Positions 1 to 10,789 of a stretch of DNA of 64,000 nt are shown here, piece by piece. This DNA comes from Karalla daura (lineage: Eukaryota; Chordata; Actinopteri; Chaetodontiformes; Leiognathidae), in contig CM055211.1 of the NCBI GenBank assembly GCA_029224185.1, forward strand, positions 51,001-115,000, read 5' to 3'. The notes beneath the pieces were generated by a model, which was given only the letters and a program-made list of their open reading frames with translations, was not told where the DNA came from and searched no databases. The position numbers and the translations under genes were made by a program. Each line of letters starts with the position of its first letter. Positions within the stretch are counted from its first letter, which is position 1.

Positions 1-416
1 TGAATTAATCACTTTTAAATAACACTAAGGTTAAAAACAAGAGAAATGTTTATTTAAACACACCAAAAATAATACAAAACTTAAACATAGGCATAACAGC
101 AAAATCGCAAAATGCAACCGAGAATAAGAATAAATAAGTAAACAAACTATTCCTAATTATTAATGTTCCCGGATCACCACCAAATGTAATTATCTGTGCA
201 TTGCCCTAACACTACATTGTCTGAAAATTGCTTCCAAATCATGCAGTAGGCTACTTTCCCTGCGTTTCGAGCTTAGACAAAAACATTAACATCACATGAT
301 GTCTTCCGTGGATAAAATAAAATCTTTCGTGGATAGGCACATATAAAACGAATTTATTGAACTCATGAGCGTGCATGCGCTATGCCTGGTGTGACTCTGG
401 ATCCCCTCTCCTTGCA
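1..416. other. AT-rich non-coding flank
   Basis: The stretch is A/T-rich with short homopolymer runs. I see no open frame with protein-like composition, no splice-bounded exon and no recognisable repeat family. It runs directly into the GGATCC-rich repeat block. Confidence 0.5.
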
Positions 417-420
417 GATC

Positions 421-463
421 CGGGTGTGTTTAACCGGTGGATCCACTCATTATTGTCGGTTAC
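421..463 (+). repeat. 43-bp direct repeat, left copy, flanking the 56-bp minisatellite
   Basis: This segment and 1017-1059 are the same sequence with only a few substitutions. Both start CGGGTGTGTTTAACC and contain GTGGATCCACTCA. Together they bracket the tandem array, so the array appears to have expanded inside, or been captured between, two copies of one parent repeat. Confidence 0.75.
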
Positions 464-476
464 GGTTAAGGACTCA

Positions 477-980
477 GGATCCGCACGGATCCGGGTTAGT
501 GTCGGTTAGCGGATCAGGACTCAGGATTCGCCGGATCCGCACGGATCCGGGTTAGTGTCGGTTAGCGGATCAGGACTCAGGATTCGCCGGATCCGCACGG
601 ATCCGGGTTAGTGTCGGTTAGCGGATCAGGACTCAGGATTCGCCGGATCCGCACGGATCCGGGTTAGTGTCGGTTAGCGGATCAGGACTCAGGATTCGCC
701 GGATCCGCACGGATCCGGGTTAGTGTCGGTTAGCGGATCAGGACTCAGGATTCGCCGGATCCGCACGGATCCGGGTTAGTGTCGGTTAGCGGATCAGGAC
801 TCAGGATTCGCCGGATCCGCACGGATCCGGGTTAGTGTCGGTTAGCGGATCAGGACTCAGGATTCGCCGGATCCGCACGGATCCGGGTTAGTGTCGGTTA
901 GCGGATCAGGACTCAGGATTCGCCGGATCCGCACGGATCCGGGTTAGTGTTGGTTAGCGGATCAGGACTCAGGTCTCGCC
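477..980 (+). repeat. 56-bp minisatellite, nine tandem copies
   Basis: Nine head-to-tail 56-bp units start at 477, 533, 589, 645, 701, 757, 813, 869 and 925. Each begins GGATCCGCACGGATCC and so carries two GGATCC hexamers. It also contains GGTTAGTGTCGGTTAGCGGA. The first eight units look identical by eye. The ninth differs at a few bases (GTGTTGG for GTGTCGG, GGTCTCGCC for GGATTCGCC), which is typical of an array edge. Near-identity suggests recent expansion. There are no unique spacers, so it is not a CRISPR array. Open frames across it are repeat artefacts. Confidence 0.95.
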
Positions 981-1016
981 GGATCCGTATTAATGCACCG
1001 GGATCTGTTACAGACC

Positions 1017-1059
1017 CGGGTGTGTTTAACCAGTGGATCCACTCACTACTGTCAGTTAG
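1017..1059 (+). repeat. 43-bp direct repeat, right copy
   Basis: This is the partner of 421-463. Further GGATCC-containing fragments continue to about 1135 (CCGGCGGATCCGG, AAAGGATCCGGG), so the parent repeat is longer than the duplicated 43 bp. Confidence 0.75.
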
Positions 1060-1224
1060 GACCCGGCGGATCCGGTTCAATGGAGACCTCGGATTCATGA
1101 TTCATGAGTCATTTAAAGGATCCGGGTTATTAACCCGGATGAGTCCTGAACCGCCCAGCACTAGTATTCTAGTCCGAGTATTCACGACAATGCGCAATTC
1201 GTCCCTTGTTTGGATTCTCTTACC

Positions 1225-1540
1225 TCAGGGTGGTGCGAAAGAGACTTACAGCAGTGCCTTTCAGCCAGGGAGCCGTCTTACTGACGAAACTCTATAACAT
1301 CTCTTTGTAATTTTAGTGTTTTATTCATTATAGAATGACTTTTGAGTTTTACAAAGCACTGCAGGAATGTCGACTCGTACCTGTTGAGTTACGGCAGTTG
1401 CTAGCTTTTTAAATGATTCGTTTACCATAAGATTGTCTCTCGCCCGTCTCTGCTTCTTCACAGACGCCACAGTGGATCTTTCTCCTGCGGAAATATATTC
1501 CCGCGGTGCTTTCTGAAATTCAAAAGTCATTCTATATGAA
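1225..1540 (-). pseudogene. Interspersed repeat with a small exon in inverted orientation (copy 1)
   Basis: Positions 1225-1362 match 53511-53645 in direct orientation, ending in the start of a reading frame (MTFEFYKAL). From about 1362 to 1530 the sequence instead matches the rest of the 53.6-kb exon in reverse complement. Read on the minus strand it gives a 50-codon exon from Met at 1530 to 1381, starting MTFEF and ending ATAVTQQ at a consensus-like donor (CAG then GTACGAG). The start of the exon is therefore present twice, facing itself, at 1335-1362 and 1503-1534. The protein is basic (SVKKQRRARDN) and I do not recognise its family. It is probably part of a mobile element because two copies occur here. 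Confidence 0.6.
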
Positions 1541-4019
1541 TATGAATAAAACAATAAAATGACAAAGAAATGGTTTAAACGAACAGATATATATATATAA
1601 AAAAAGATATGAATCGCATAGAAAAGCAAGGAACCCATGACACAAGCAAGGAGCACAAAACTGCCAACTAAAGACTAAACAGATCTCACAAGTAAACACT
1701 GGTTCAAAGCCTTCGCAGAAGAATTTCTTTTTGAGGCGGTTAGTCCCAGTAATGCCACCAGCGTACATTCTTGTATTTTTCTCATGTGCTGATGCTATTT
1801 TTTTGTAGATAGGCGAGATCATTTTCAACTTCAGCCTTAAATTGGCTGTCGGTGAAACTCATCAAGACCCGCTTGGACGGCGCAAACTGGACCTCTGTGG
1901 GTCGATGATCCCCTGAGACCATCGCCGCAGGCACATTGCGGTGGAGGGCTTCCCCCTTTGCCTGGCCCACTTGCCCTTTTAAAGGCGGATATCTGCCGGA
2001 CTCAATTGCGAAATCCTCATTTGACGCCTTTTTGTAATTTATTTAAAGGAATGTTGCCCGTGCGTGTTTCTCCCAAGCGAACTCAAAATCACCGACGGGA
2101 AAATCATACTCGGATTGTGAGGTCGGTGCCTCAATCTTGAGTGCAAAACCTCATGCCAAGTGTCACAATGGATCGATAAACGGCACTTTGTTCTCACTGT
2201 GTACTGTGTTTAATGAATTATCAAGCCTGGCTTGTCTTAAAGAAAACACCAAGTCAAACAAGCATGTCTCAATGGCATGCAAACGGACATATCTTAATAG
2301 AAAATAACATATGATAGGTTTTAATAGCATTAGCATATGTACATATGCATAATGTTCTTTCCTTTACACCTAGTTACCTAGTGTTTGCTTCCCTTTCATC
2401 TTTTATGCTCTCCACATGCTTTTGCGATGACTCAAACGTCTCACGGGACATTCGGAGTTATTCAAAATGCACGCGCAACAAAGCGTATCATGCTGTGTCA
2501 CAGCGCCACCTGGTGCTCGCATGTACTCGGCAACTCCGCAGCACTTGCACGAGAAATCCTGACAGTCGTCAGAGGGCCCCTGTACAACAACAAACGGTAA
2601 AACGAGTCGGGTTTGAGGGCTGCATCAGCTCCATGCGCCACAGACTCACCCTCCTCAATAAAGCTGATGGATAAGTGCCTGGCTTTATTAGGGCGCAATT
2701 TTGGAAGAGCCCCGAAATGGCACATAAGCACATGAGTAATGCACAGTGAGTGTTCTCTCCCTCTCGGCGCTTTCTCTCTTCTGCATCTATTTCCCTCTCT
2801 TTCCCTTGCGCACTCTCACACTGTCTAACGCGCACACACAAACAGACAATCTTCACTGTAGTGGGTTGTGTAAGAAGATAATGGCTGAGCCAAAATCAGC
2901 CCACTTCAGTTCATAATGACACGTGGAGCATTTGTATGTGCGCGTGTGCCAGAGGTGAGCTGAGCAGAGCACAGGTTTTTTGCTTTTTTTCGTAACATTT
3001 GAGACGCACACTGTCGGTTCTGCATTCTTACAGCCATCATCAGTCAGATGTAAACCAATTTCTATATGTAATTTCTAATGGATGTTAATGGATTTGATTT
3101 CATAGCAGAGGTTAATTCTGCTCAACTTTGCAACGAGAAGATTAGGAGTTTTGAAAGCGCCAAACCTAACACCAGCAGTGCTAGTTCAAGAAAAATCTGA
3201 AAGGACCTCACTGGACGGAATGGACCAATCTCGGAGATGCTTCTATCCCGACCCTCTGAAGTAAAATCTAAACTATATGCGAACTATAAACTATGAAGTA
3301 ATCTAAACTACTATGGACAGTTGGAGAAAAAGACGATTGGAAACTCTGTAACAAGCTGGAGTGAGACCAGTTGCTTGTGGTAATGTCTCTGAGTTCTCTG
3401 CATCGAACACTGGAATGAAATTTCAAAAAAAGACCTGCACAGAATAGAGATCTCGTAATCTGAACCATAGACAGATATTGTTAGGTTATGATTCGCAAAT
3501 GGTATACCTCGATCTGCAAATGTGTATCTCGATCTGTGTGCGCAATCGGGCTTATAAATGTGTACTGGTCATCTTTGCACGCATAAAGATGCGTGCAAAG
3601 ATGTGTAAGTGGACATGAATTACACAGATATGTAAACAGATCTGTGAGTTCTACGTTTGCTATCCTTCGCTGCAGGATCTGTGTCAAAAGGATTTGTGTG
3701 CAACTTTCCCTTTGCCCTGAGCTCATGCTCACAAAGCCAGGCTGCAGGAATGCCAGGCTGCAGTGCCGCATAACGTCGCCGTCCGCACCGCGTTAACATG
3801 CGCCATTTTCACACCCGTTTCATGTGGAGCGGAGTTTGATGGTTGATGTACGGCACAGACGATACTACTGTACTTTCACCCACCGCGCAAACTTGCAAAG
3901 TAAACTATAAAAAGTGCTGAGACTGTCAAGGGTCGCTTAGCTTAGCTCCCCTTAGCTCCCCTAAGCTCCCCTCCAGCTTCTCCCCAGCAGCCGGGAACAG
4001 AGGGACGCTGGGTGACTGT
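1541..4019. other. Non-coding stretch, no gene recognised
   Basis: I find no reading frame that resembles a protein family. A short frame on the minus strand at 1970-1782 has a reasonable composition but no partner exons and no recognisable domain. The stretch includes a perfect 15-bp hairpin at 3570-3603 and short CATATG-rich sequence near 2310-2350. It was probably built from unclassified repeats. Confidence 0.4.
3570..3603. repeat. Perfect inverted repeat, 15-bp arms, 4-nt loop
   Basis: The left arm at 3570-3584 (CATCTTTGCACGCAT) is followed by the loop AAAG and the exact reverse complement at 3589-3603. The surrounding 100 bp contains further repeated words (CTCGATCTG, ACACAGAT), so it may be the core of a decayed palindromic element. 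No coding role is evident. Confidence 0.8.
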
Positions 4020-5200
4020 CAGAGGGAAGCGTAGTTCTCAGCCAAAGTCCACGGAGGCCCAGAATAACCCTAACCCTAACCGCTTCCCACTTCCAACAGG
4101 TTTCACACCCGCTGATGATAAACCTCCGGTCATTGGCGACTATCTTACGGAATGTGAAGCTGGCGAGTCTAGCGCCCATAGACTGCGTCCCGGGGGCCAG
4201 AGCGGGCGACGTTGAGTCTAAATTGAAGATGCTGGCTAAGGCTGAGCACCGATGTAGCAAAATCGTTTTCTCCGGCCCCCTCCCGAATCTGGCAAGTGAT
4301 GACATGTTTAGCCGCGCATCATCATTTCACAGCTGGTTATCGAGGTGGTGACCCGCAAATGGCGTGGGCTTTGTAGATAATTGGCAAACTTTCCGGGATA
4401 GACCTGGTCTCATTTGGAGGGACTGCATCCACCCCACGATGGAAGGAGCAGCCCAACTTTCTAGTAACCTGGCCAAGCGCATTAGTCCTCCCCCACCCTG
4501 ACTCAGAGTTGAGACCGGGAGGCAGAGGAGCTCCTCTGCGCTTCCCTCTTCTTCGTCACCCACACAGAAGCCCATAGGGACTGTGTCTGTCCCCCGACTG
4601 TCCAGCAGAGGAGCGACCCTTAGCAACCTTATAAAAATCTGATAAAAAGTTCCTCAGTCACTTCTCAGGACAGGAGCATTATATGTGGATTACTTAATAT
4701 CCGCTCCCCGTCTTCCAAAGATATTCTTGTTAATGAATGAATCTCTGACAACAACATTGAGGTGTTGTGTCTCACAGAAACTTGGCTTTGTGAGGGTGAC
4801 TGTGTTAGCCTAAATGAGGCTTCTCCTCCCAGCCACATTAATTACCATGTCCCTCAGAACAGGGACATGGAGTGACTGTGGAGGTGGGGTGGCAGCTGTC
4901 TTACAGCTAAACCTAATATCGTTCATAATTCATTTGAAAGCCTTGTCATCAGTTTGTGTCACCAATGCTTGAAGACACAGCATGTCCTACTTGTCATAGT
5001 GTATCGGGCTCGAGGTCCTTATTCAGATTTATCTAATGGACTGCCTACTTCAACCTCCGCAATATCGCAAAAATTAGGCACCTACTCCGTCTATGCAGAA
5101 GAACAACTGGTCCATACCTTTAATACTTCCAGGCTGGACTACTGCAACTTTTTACTGGCTAGAAGCTCCAAGGGGACGTTGAGAACTCTGCAGCCCCCCC
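4020..5200 (+). mobile_element. CR1/L2-like LINE, internally deleted (ORF1 esterase, endonuclease, RT tail)
   Basis: Three pieces of one non-LTR retrotransposon lie in order. About 4130-4480 translates, with stops and frame changes, to an SGNH/GDSL-esterase-like ORF1: FSGPLPNL, GVGFVDNWQTF, then DCIHPTMEGAAQLS, whose D..H resembles the catalytic Asp/His block. About 4680-4860 gives the start of an apurinic-type endonuclease (GLLNIRSPSSK, then EVLCLTETWLCEGD). At about 5035 the frame jumps to the end of the reverse-transcriptase region (EEQLVHTFNTSRLDYCN, GTLRTLQ). The centre, including the RT catalytic core, is missing. The element is dead. The RT tail closely resembles the LINE at 62060-60505, so the same family is likely. 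Confidence 0.75.
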
Positions 5201-5204
5201 CTTC

Positions 5205-6060
5205 ACTCCTGGGTAGCTTCGGAGATGTAGAGCAGCTCCGCAAAGGTGTGCAAGAAGCAGTGGGAAAACCACTCCCTCTGGAAAACGTTTAAACATTTCT
5301 ATCCAGAGAGGACGCTTATACTCTTCACACACCGGCCAGGATATATTTTCCTAGAAACAGGGCGTTTTCCCCGAGCGCTTTAAACCAATTTCAAGCGGAC
5401 CTGTGCGGTAAGCAAGCCCTTTCAGGGCATAATGATGGATATGATTACTTATTAATCGTCACAAACGTATTTTCCAAAAAAGTTTGTCAGACCGCTGAAA
5501 AGAAAAACCGCGACAGAGGTGGTGAAGGCGTTTGAATCCACTTTTGAGGAAAGTCAGACGCCTGAAAAAAATCACAGTTATCACAGTTATCTCAGCAGTA
5601 TGGAGATGAAGCCCGGGGAGGTGGCCTCGGACAACACTTTCTGAGTGTTTCAAACCTCGTACGGTACATCTGAAAACCGACAGAGGGGCGAAACCGAGGT
5701 GGAATTTATGAAGGGAGATCCGGGAAGGATTTCAAAACTGAGAGGGGTGTTTGACAAAAAATATGAACAATTTTACGGACGAGGCGTCAACGGTGGACGC
5801 TTGCATCCCTCGCGACCCCCCTGTGTGCAGACTAATAGATCACGACGGGGAACACATTCAAGGTTAATTCTACAAGGCCGAGCTGCAAAAGGATGCAGCT
5901 TGGCGTACCCAAGTCACCTCCTTTGACTTGGCGGGTATCCTCCCAAAGCACCAGCGAAACTGTCCTCCGAATCTGGGATCCTCACGGCACGCGCTGACCA
6001 ATCTGGAAGATTTTTATCTTCTTTTCAATTCCGGCATTGGACGAAAAATGGTATAAACCA
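5205..6060 (+). pseudogene. Polinton/Maverick-type integrase remnant
   Basis: The + strand translation, crossing several frameshifts and stops, follows a Polinton (Maverick) retroviral-like integrase. It has an upstream HTPARIYFPRNR block near 5325, then QFQADLCGKQALS with the first Asp of the DDE triad. DGYDYLLIVTNVFSK follows near 5430-5480, then a VVKAFEST segment. Later come a VASDNTF block with the second Asp near 5625 and a C-terminal KGDPGRISKLRGVF block. Polintons are large self-synthesising, virus-like DNA transposons; their integrase inserts the element. Here only the integrase part is seen. No polymerase, ATPase or capsid gene is present, and the frame is broken by an early stop near 5642 and by indels. 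It cannot make an active enzyme. Confidence 0.75.
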
Positions 6061-9000
6061 AAAAAACGATATATTACCAAATTCTGATTGTGTGAGGTGA
6101 ATTCCCTGTAACTCACGAGCACTACCTTTCGGGATGCAGAAAATAACAATTAGAAACTTAGATATAAAAACCGTTTCAAGAAAACCTTGTTAAAATATAG
6201 AATACTTACCAGGACAGCTTGGTACACGGTGAGAAGAAGCACCTTTACTGAATGTGCAGATTTTTTTCTGCTAATTCCATGCGTGGACTAATCGCTCCCA
6301 GGATTCAGAGGAGGAAAAGAAAGGTTCCTTTCTCCAGTCTCAAATGAAGGTGTGGTCGTGGCCTGTGCGGTCCCAGCCTCTTAAGAGGCAGAGCTAGGAG
6401 TACCAGCCTCGACCCAGCCCAGGTACAGGTTGATCGGAACCCACGGGCAGAGAGCTCCCGGGGTTGAAGGTTGAAGGTTTGGGGCCGGGGTGTTCGGTAA
6501 AGAGCTGGAAAAGAAGCTGCTGTGTCATTATTTTACCATGACAAAGCCGTAAACATCGAAGTTCAGAGGGAGACAGTTGAGCCTCTCAGCTGTCGCTGAA
6601 ATTCTGCATCTCACTCGTCCCTCCCCAGATGGTCAGGGACCAGGTGTCATTCATTCAGGTTCGTAAACCTCTTGCTGCAATTCTATACCCCAGACTAACA
6701 ACTTTACGCTTGCATGTTAAAAAGCAACAAACAACTTGAAACAACTCGAAAACGAGCACAGTATGTTTCCACCAAAAGTAGAGGCAAAGTAAAGGCACGA
6801 CTCAAGAGCTACGTATGAGCTTCAAGAAAGCTGAGCTGCTAGACTCTGTGTGCCACAGCTTTATTAGGATTTCTTCGGCCGGGTGTGGATGTAAAATGAG
6901 AGGTCCTCTTCGACACCAGTGTTGAATCTCAATGTTGAATTTCACGTTACATGATTAAATAATCTGATGTCCAACGCGTGATGACACATACTCCTTCTCA
7001 CTGTGGTCAAAATTGGCTCTTGCCATCAGATTCCACGTATGATTTCATGCCATCGAGGGTTAGGATGAGGGTTTTATCGTTCTTCTATCCATCCACCCGC
7101 CTCTTTGACCTCTTTTCTGGACGCTGTTTGCTCTTGTGCCGCCGACCTGCCTTTGTCCCTGGACCTCTCTCATTCGGATCTCCTGGTAAACCAACTAGCG
7201 CTCGTTTCTGACTACCCTTGCTCTCCGGTCCTCACCCGATCTGATCTGCGTTTACGTGCGAGTTTCTGTCGTGTCTCCACCCTGGCTATTGCCTTCTGTT
7301 TCGACTTCCCTGCTAACGGGATGTTAGCCCAGGCTTCGGGTCTGGCGTCTGTACCTGTTCACCTGTTTGCTAATAAATATTCTCATTTCATTGAGTGTGT
7401 GTGTGTTACTGGGTTTTCCCGTGGTCTTTTATGGTATGTATCGACTTATCCTTTATAGGGGCATCTTGGGTTCCTTTTTCTGTGCATACCATGCATGGCG
7501 CGTGAGAAACTGGTACTGAAAATGTCTATGGTGGAGATGAATACATCTCTGACCGTCCTACGAACCTTGGAATCTGAACCTAGGACTCCCTTCTCCCTGG
7601 TTCGGGTAGTGAAGCCGACAGTTTAAAGACCGAGCAGACCCCCTGCCACATACAGGACCACTGTTCCCACAGACTTACCTTGCTGCAAGACACCCCTCGG
7701 ACCAGATGTGTGGTAAATTGGGCCGATGCAATCTGGTGGGGAGGAACCTTCCCTCTCCCTGAAGAAGTTTTGGAAAATGCTATAATATTGAAAGTGAATT
7801 CAACGGTGTCTCAACGGCGTTATCTCTGCTATCTTGGGGGTCACGACAGTACCACTTGCACCTTCCTAGACCATTCCAGAGCCAAGTTTGGAATCACACA
7901 TCAATGTATGCTCATTTAAGCTTCATAAGGCTATATTGTGTTTTAATGTACGTGTTTTACTCTATCTCCAGTTATTGTTCAACGTGTTAGTACAAGATGC
8001 TTGTTCGACATGCTAACCTGATGTCTGCAACCAATTTTGGGTCAATATGCACCAAACATCAGATTAGTGCAGTCATGGAATATAGAAAGGGGGATGGTAA
8101 GAGGGTTGGGGGGGGGGGGCCTCAGGCACCAATAATGGCTCACCCTGCCCATTAGGCCCCTACACCTTCAAAATAAAAGTGAATTATAAAGGAACCTCTT
8201 AACTGACCTAAATCTGAGGCCGACATTCTGAATGACGATGGACATGTAGCTCATTTAGCTCAAAATGCACCATATTTTTCCATCTCATACCAAATATATC
8301 TCATACCATTCTGTCTCGTGCTCTTTTTCGACTGGATTGGCAAATTCGTTCTGTTTGCTCAAGTCATTAACACTGCTCAAAAGGGTTCATAGAAAGGCTC
8401 ATCATTTGCTCTGCTTTGTATTTTCTCCTGAATCAAATAGTACATCACTGTGATAGACTGCATCAGTCAGTGCAAAACCATTGATTCCTGTCCTTCAGGT
8501 TTACATTTGTTTATTTTTTGTTTGTTTGTCATGTATTATGGGTGGTTGTCTCTCTTTCTCACAGTGGCTTGCTCTTAGCCTAGCTGCACTGCACTGACCT
8601 CTTGTGACTCTTGTGCACCATCACTTCAAAGCTGAGTGTTAATTAATCCAATTAGGGGAGGCGAAGGACTAATTAGAGCAATAGAAACAAAGGGAGGTGG
8701 GATATTTTTGCACAGATGTGCTTTATACAGATGCTTGGGCTGTGCTTTCAGTGGGGTCTCAGTGGGTGTGGACTTTGTTTGCAACAGTTTTAAAGTTAAA
8801 TTTGTGTTTTATTTGATTTGCCTTGCAGTGACTGTTGCACATTTAAATCAGCTTTGCTCTGGTACAGCTCAAACGATGCAAATTTTAAACCTTTTTGTAG
8901 TTCTGATTTCCATTACCTTTCCAAGGCATTTCCTAATTCCTTGTCAGTTCTCCCGACAGAGAGCATCTGCTTTTACTGCAGGTAACCCATCGCTTAATCA

Positions 9001-9457
9001 CCTGTACTTCTGTACTGCAAAATCCTTGACCCAGTTGCAGGCAGTTGTTGGTAACATACTGATTAGTCCAACGTCAGGGTTTTTTCCATAAGAAACGTCT
9101 CGTCTGCCATGCCCACTGCTACTGCCAGGCACAGCCATGATCATCGACTCCCCCCCCGCCCCCATGCCCTGGATAGACATCCCACTTGGGTCCTCACCAC
9201 CAACGCATGCCAGAGTGCAGAGAACAGAGAGACACAGACAGAAAGCAGAGAGGCAGAGAAAGAGAGTGACAAAGATGGAGCGGAGAGTGGAGATCCAAAG
9301 CTTGGATGTGGAAAACCAAGCGCTGGGACCGCACACAGGAGTAGGGAATGGTTGCTACGGCTTAGCCCAAAAGCATTGGGAAACAATTTTCAGAATTTTG
9401 GCTCTGCACAGCACCACAAGAATTTGAAACAAGTACAGACTCTTGGTTTTAATTTGA
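6061..9457. other. Non-coding stretch, no gene recognised
   Basis: No exon or protein-like frame was identified. Around 7080-7460 there is a C/T-rich block ending in AATAAATATTCTCATTTC and a TG-rich tail, which looks like the 3' part of a solo LTR or a repeat polyadenylation region; I cannot assign a family. A run of ten or more G lies at about 8110. A 151-codon open frame at 8636-9091 is not protein-like in composition and lies in AT-rich DNA. Confidence 0.4.
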
Positions 9458-9960
9458 GGGTTTAGAAGGATTTATTATCAGGGCAAGAGATGGACCCAAG
9501 CGTGACACAGGCTCAAAGAAGTGCTCACAGCTTTTATGAACTCACTAAGTCACAGTGATCCAGGCAGGAGCAGACAGCAGGCTGCAGGGTGCTGCAAAAT
9601 GACTGACAGGTGCTATGGAGAGTGTGCTCGGCTTCACAAGAGTGTGGCAGTACTCACTGGGATCTATAGCTGTGAAGACGGGACAGAAGATGGTTTGGAC
9701 AGCAGAGACGAGACCAGGTGGGATTTGGAAGGGGAGTCTGAGGTTCTGAGGCAGGTTGAGCAGGGAGGAAAGAAACAACAAAGACAATTTGAACATGATG
9801 AGACTCCGGGGTACGTTCATATATCCCACTGATAAGCTGGAAAGGGTGCTGATTGGATGTGTTGTTGGTAAGAGTAGAGGTGTCTGTGAGTGGCTGGGAT
9901 TGCAGAGGGGAGTGGTTGTGAAAGCAGTAGTGGAGATGTGGAAAACCACCGCAGGTGTAA

Positions 9961-10719
9961 AGGGGCATCACACCAAAAGTGGTGGATGCGAATTGAGTCG
10001 CAGCTGTACATTCAAAATCAGTGCGATTGAAGCAACTGGCATGGTGGGACATCGTGTTTGGAGCGATGAAGATGAAAGGCCTGGAGCAACACGAATTAAG
10101 TTGGAAAAATGTGCTTTTCAGGCAGTATTGTGCCGCAAAATCCAATCAGAGATGAGTTTATCCTGATGTCACAGTTTGTGCAGAAGCATGGAGACAAAGC
10201 TATTTGACCGAAGTGACAACGTTGTAGTTAGTTCCCTGGGGGGGGAGATCCTGGCACCTATCCAAGCTAAAGGTCCTGGAACCATCATCCAGGACCTCTG
10301 TCTGGATGAAGGCTCCTAGACGGTGAAACTCCAGCAGCTCTCATCAGCTCTCAACGCTTCATGAGCATTATTACAATGGACATCCCAGAACGAGCTTGAT
10401 TTAAAGACTCTAAAGTAGTCATCCGGCTGTCATCCACACGGAGCTCCTGAACTAGATGGTGAAACTCCCCCCAGCTGAGTGCGTCTATGGACGTCATGAA
10501 CCCAGACAGTTCTGGGACTTATACAGTGGATACAGCGCAGCAGAGTGGGAGGAGCAGGAAGCGCAGTTTCGTTTCAAGTGTGAAGCGCGACGTGCTCAGC
10601 AGTGGCCTCATGCGTCAAGCCCAAACGAGGCGTTTTCCCCAAAATGATCAAGCAGCGCCATACGAGCGTGTTGAGTTTTTTTTTTTTCCATGTGTGTCTC
10701 TTTTGGTGTGAACGCCCCT
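9961..10719. mobile_element. PIF/Harbinger-type MITE with TAA target-site duplication
   Basis: The element starts AGGGGCATCACACCAAAAG at 9961 and ends CTTTTGGTGTGAACGCCCCT at 10719, giving imperfect terminal inverted repeats of about 20 bp. It is flanked on both sides by TAA (9958-9960 and 10720-10722), the 3-bp TWA duplication typical of PIF/Harbinger elements. The 759-bp interior has no transposase frame, so it is non-autonomous and would have been moved in trans. Inside, copies of a GGTGAAACTCC word occur near 10322 and 10458. Confidence 0.75.
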
Positions 10720-10789
10720 TAAGGCAGAGATGACAGCATTGACTGATCATGACAGTTTACATCCAAATCAGGTGAAGGAACTGCACAAA

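Noticed and set aside
477..980. Regular repeats resembling a CRISPR array
   Set aside because: Units are strictly head-to-tail with no unique spacers, in eukaryotic DNA; this is a minisatellite.
913..1297. Overlapping open frames on both strands at the satellite edge
   Set aside because: They are products of the repeat composition, with no splice signals or known domain.
4062..4081. Telomere-like CCCTAACCCTAACC
   Set aside because: Only about two and a half units, inside a LINE fragment; too short for an interstitial telomere or chromosome fusion site.
8636..9091. 151-codon open frame
   Set aside because: Composition follows AT-rich DNA (Phe/Leu/Cys), and no domain or partner exon was seen.
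9521..10166. Several 100-160-codon frames on both strands
   Set aside because: They overlap in mutually exclusive frames and cross the MITE boundary at 9961; not a gene.
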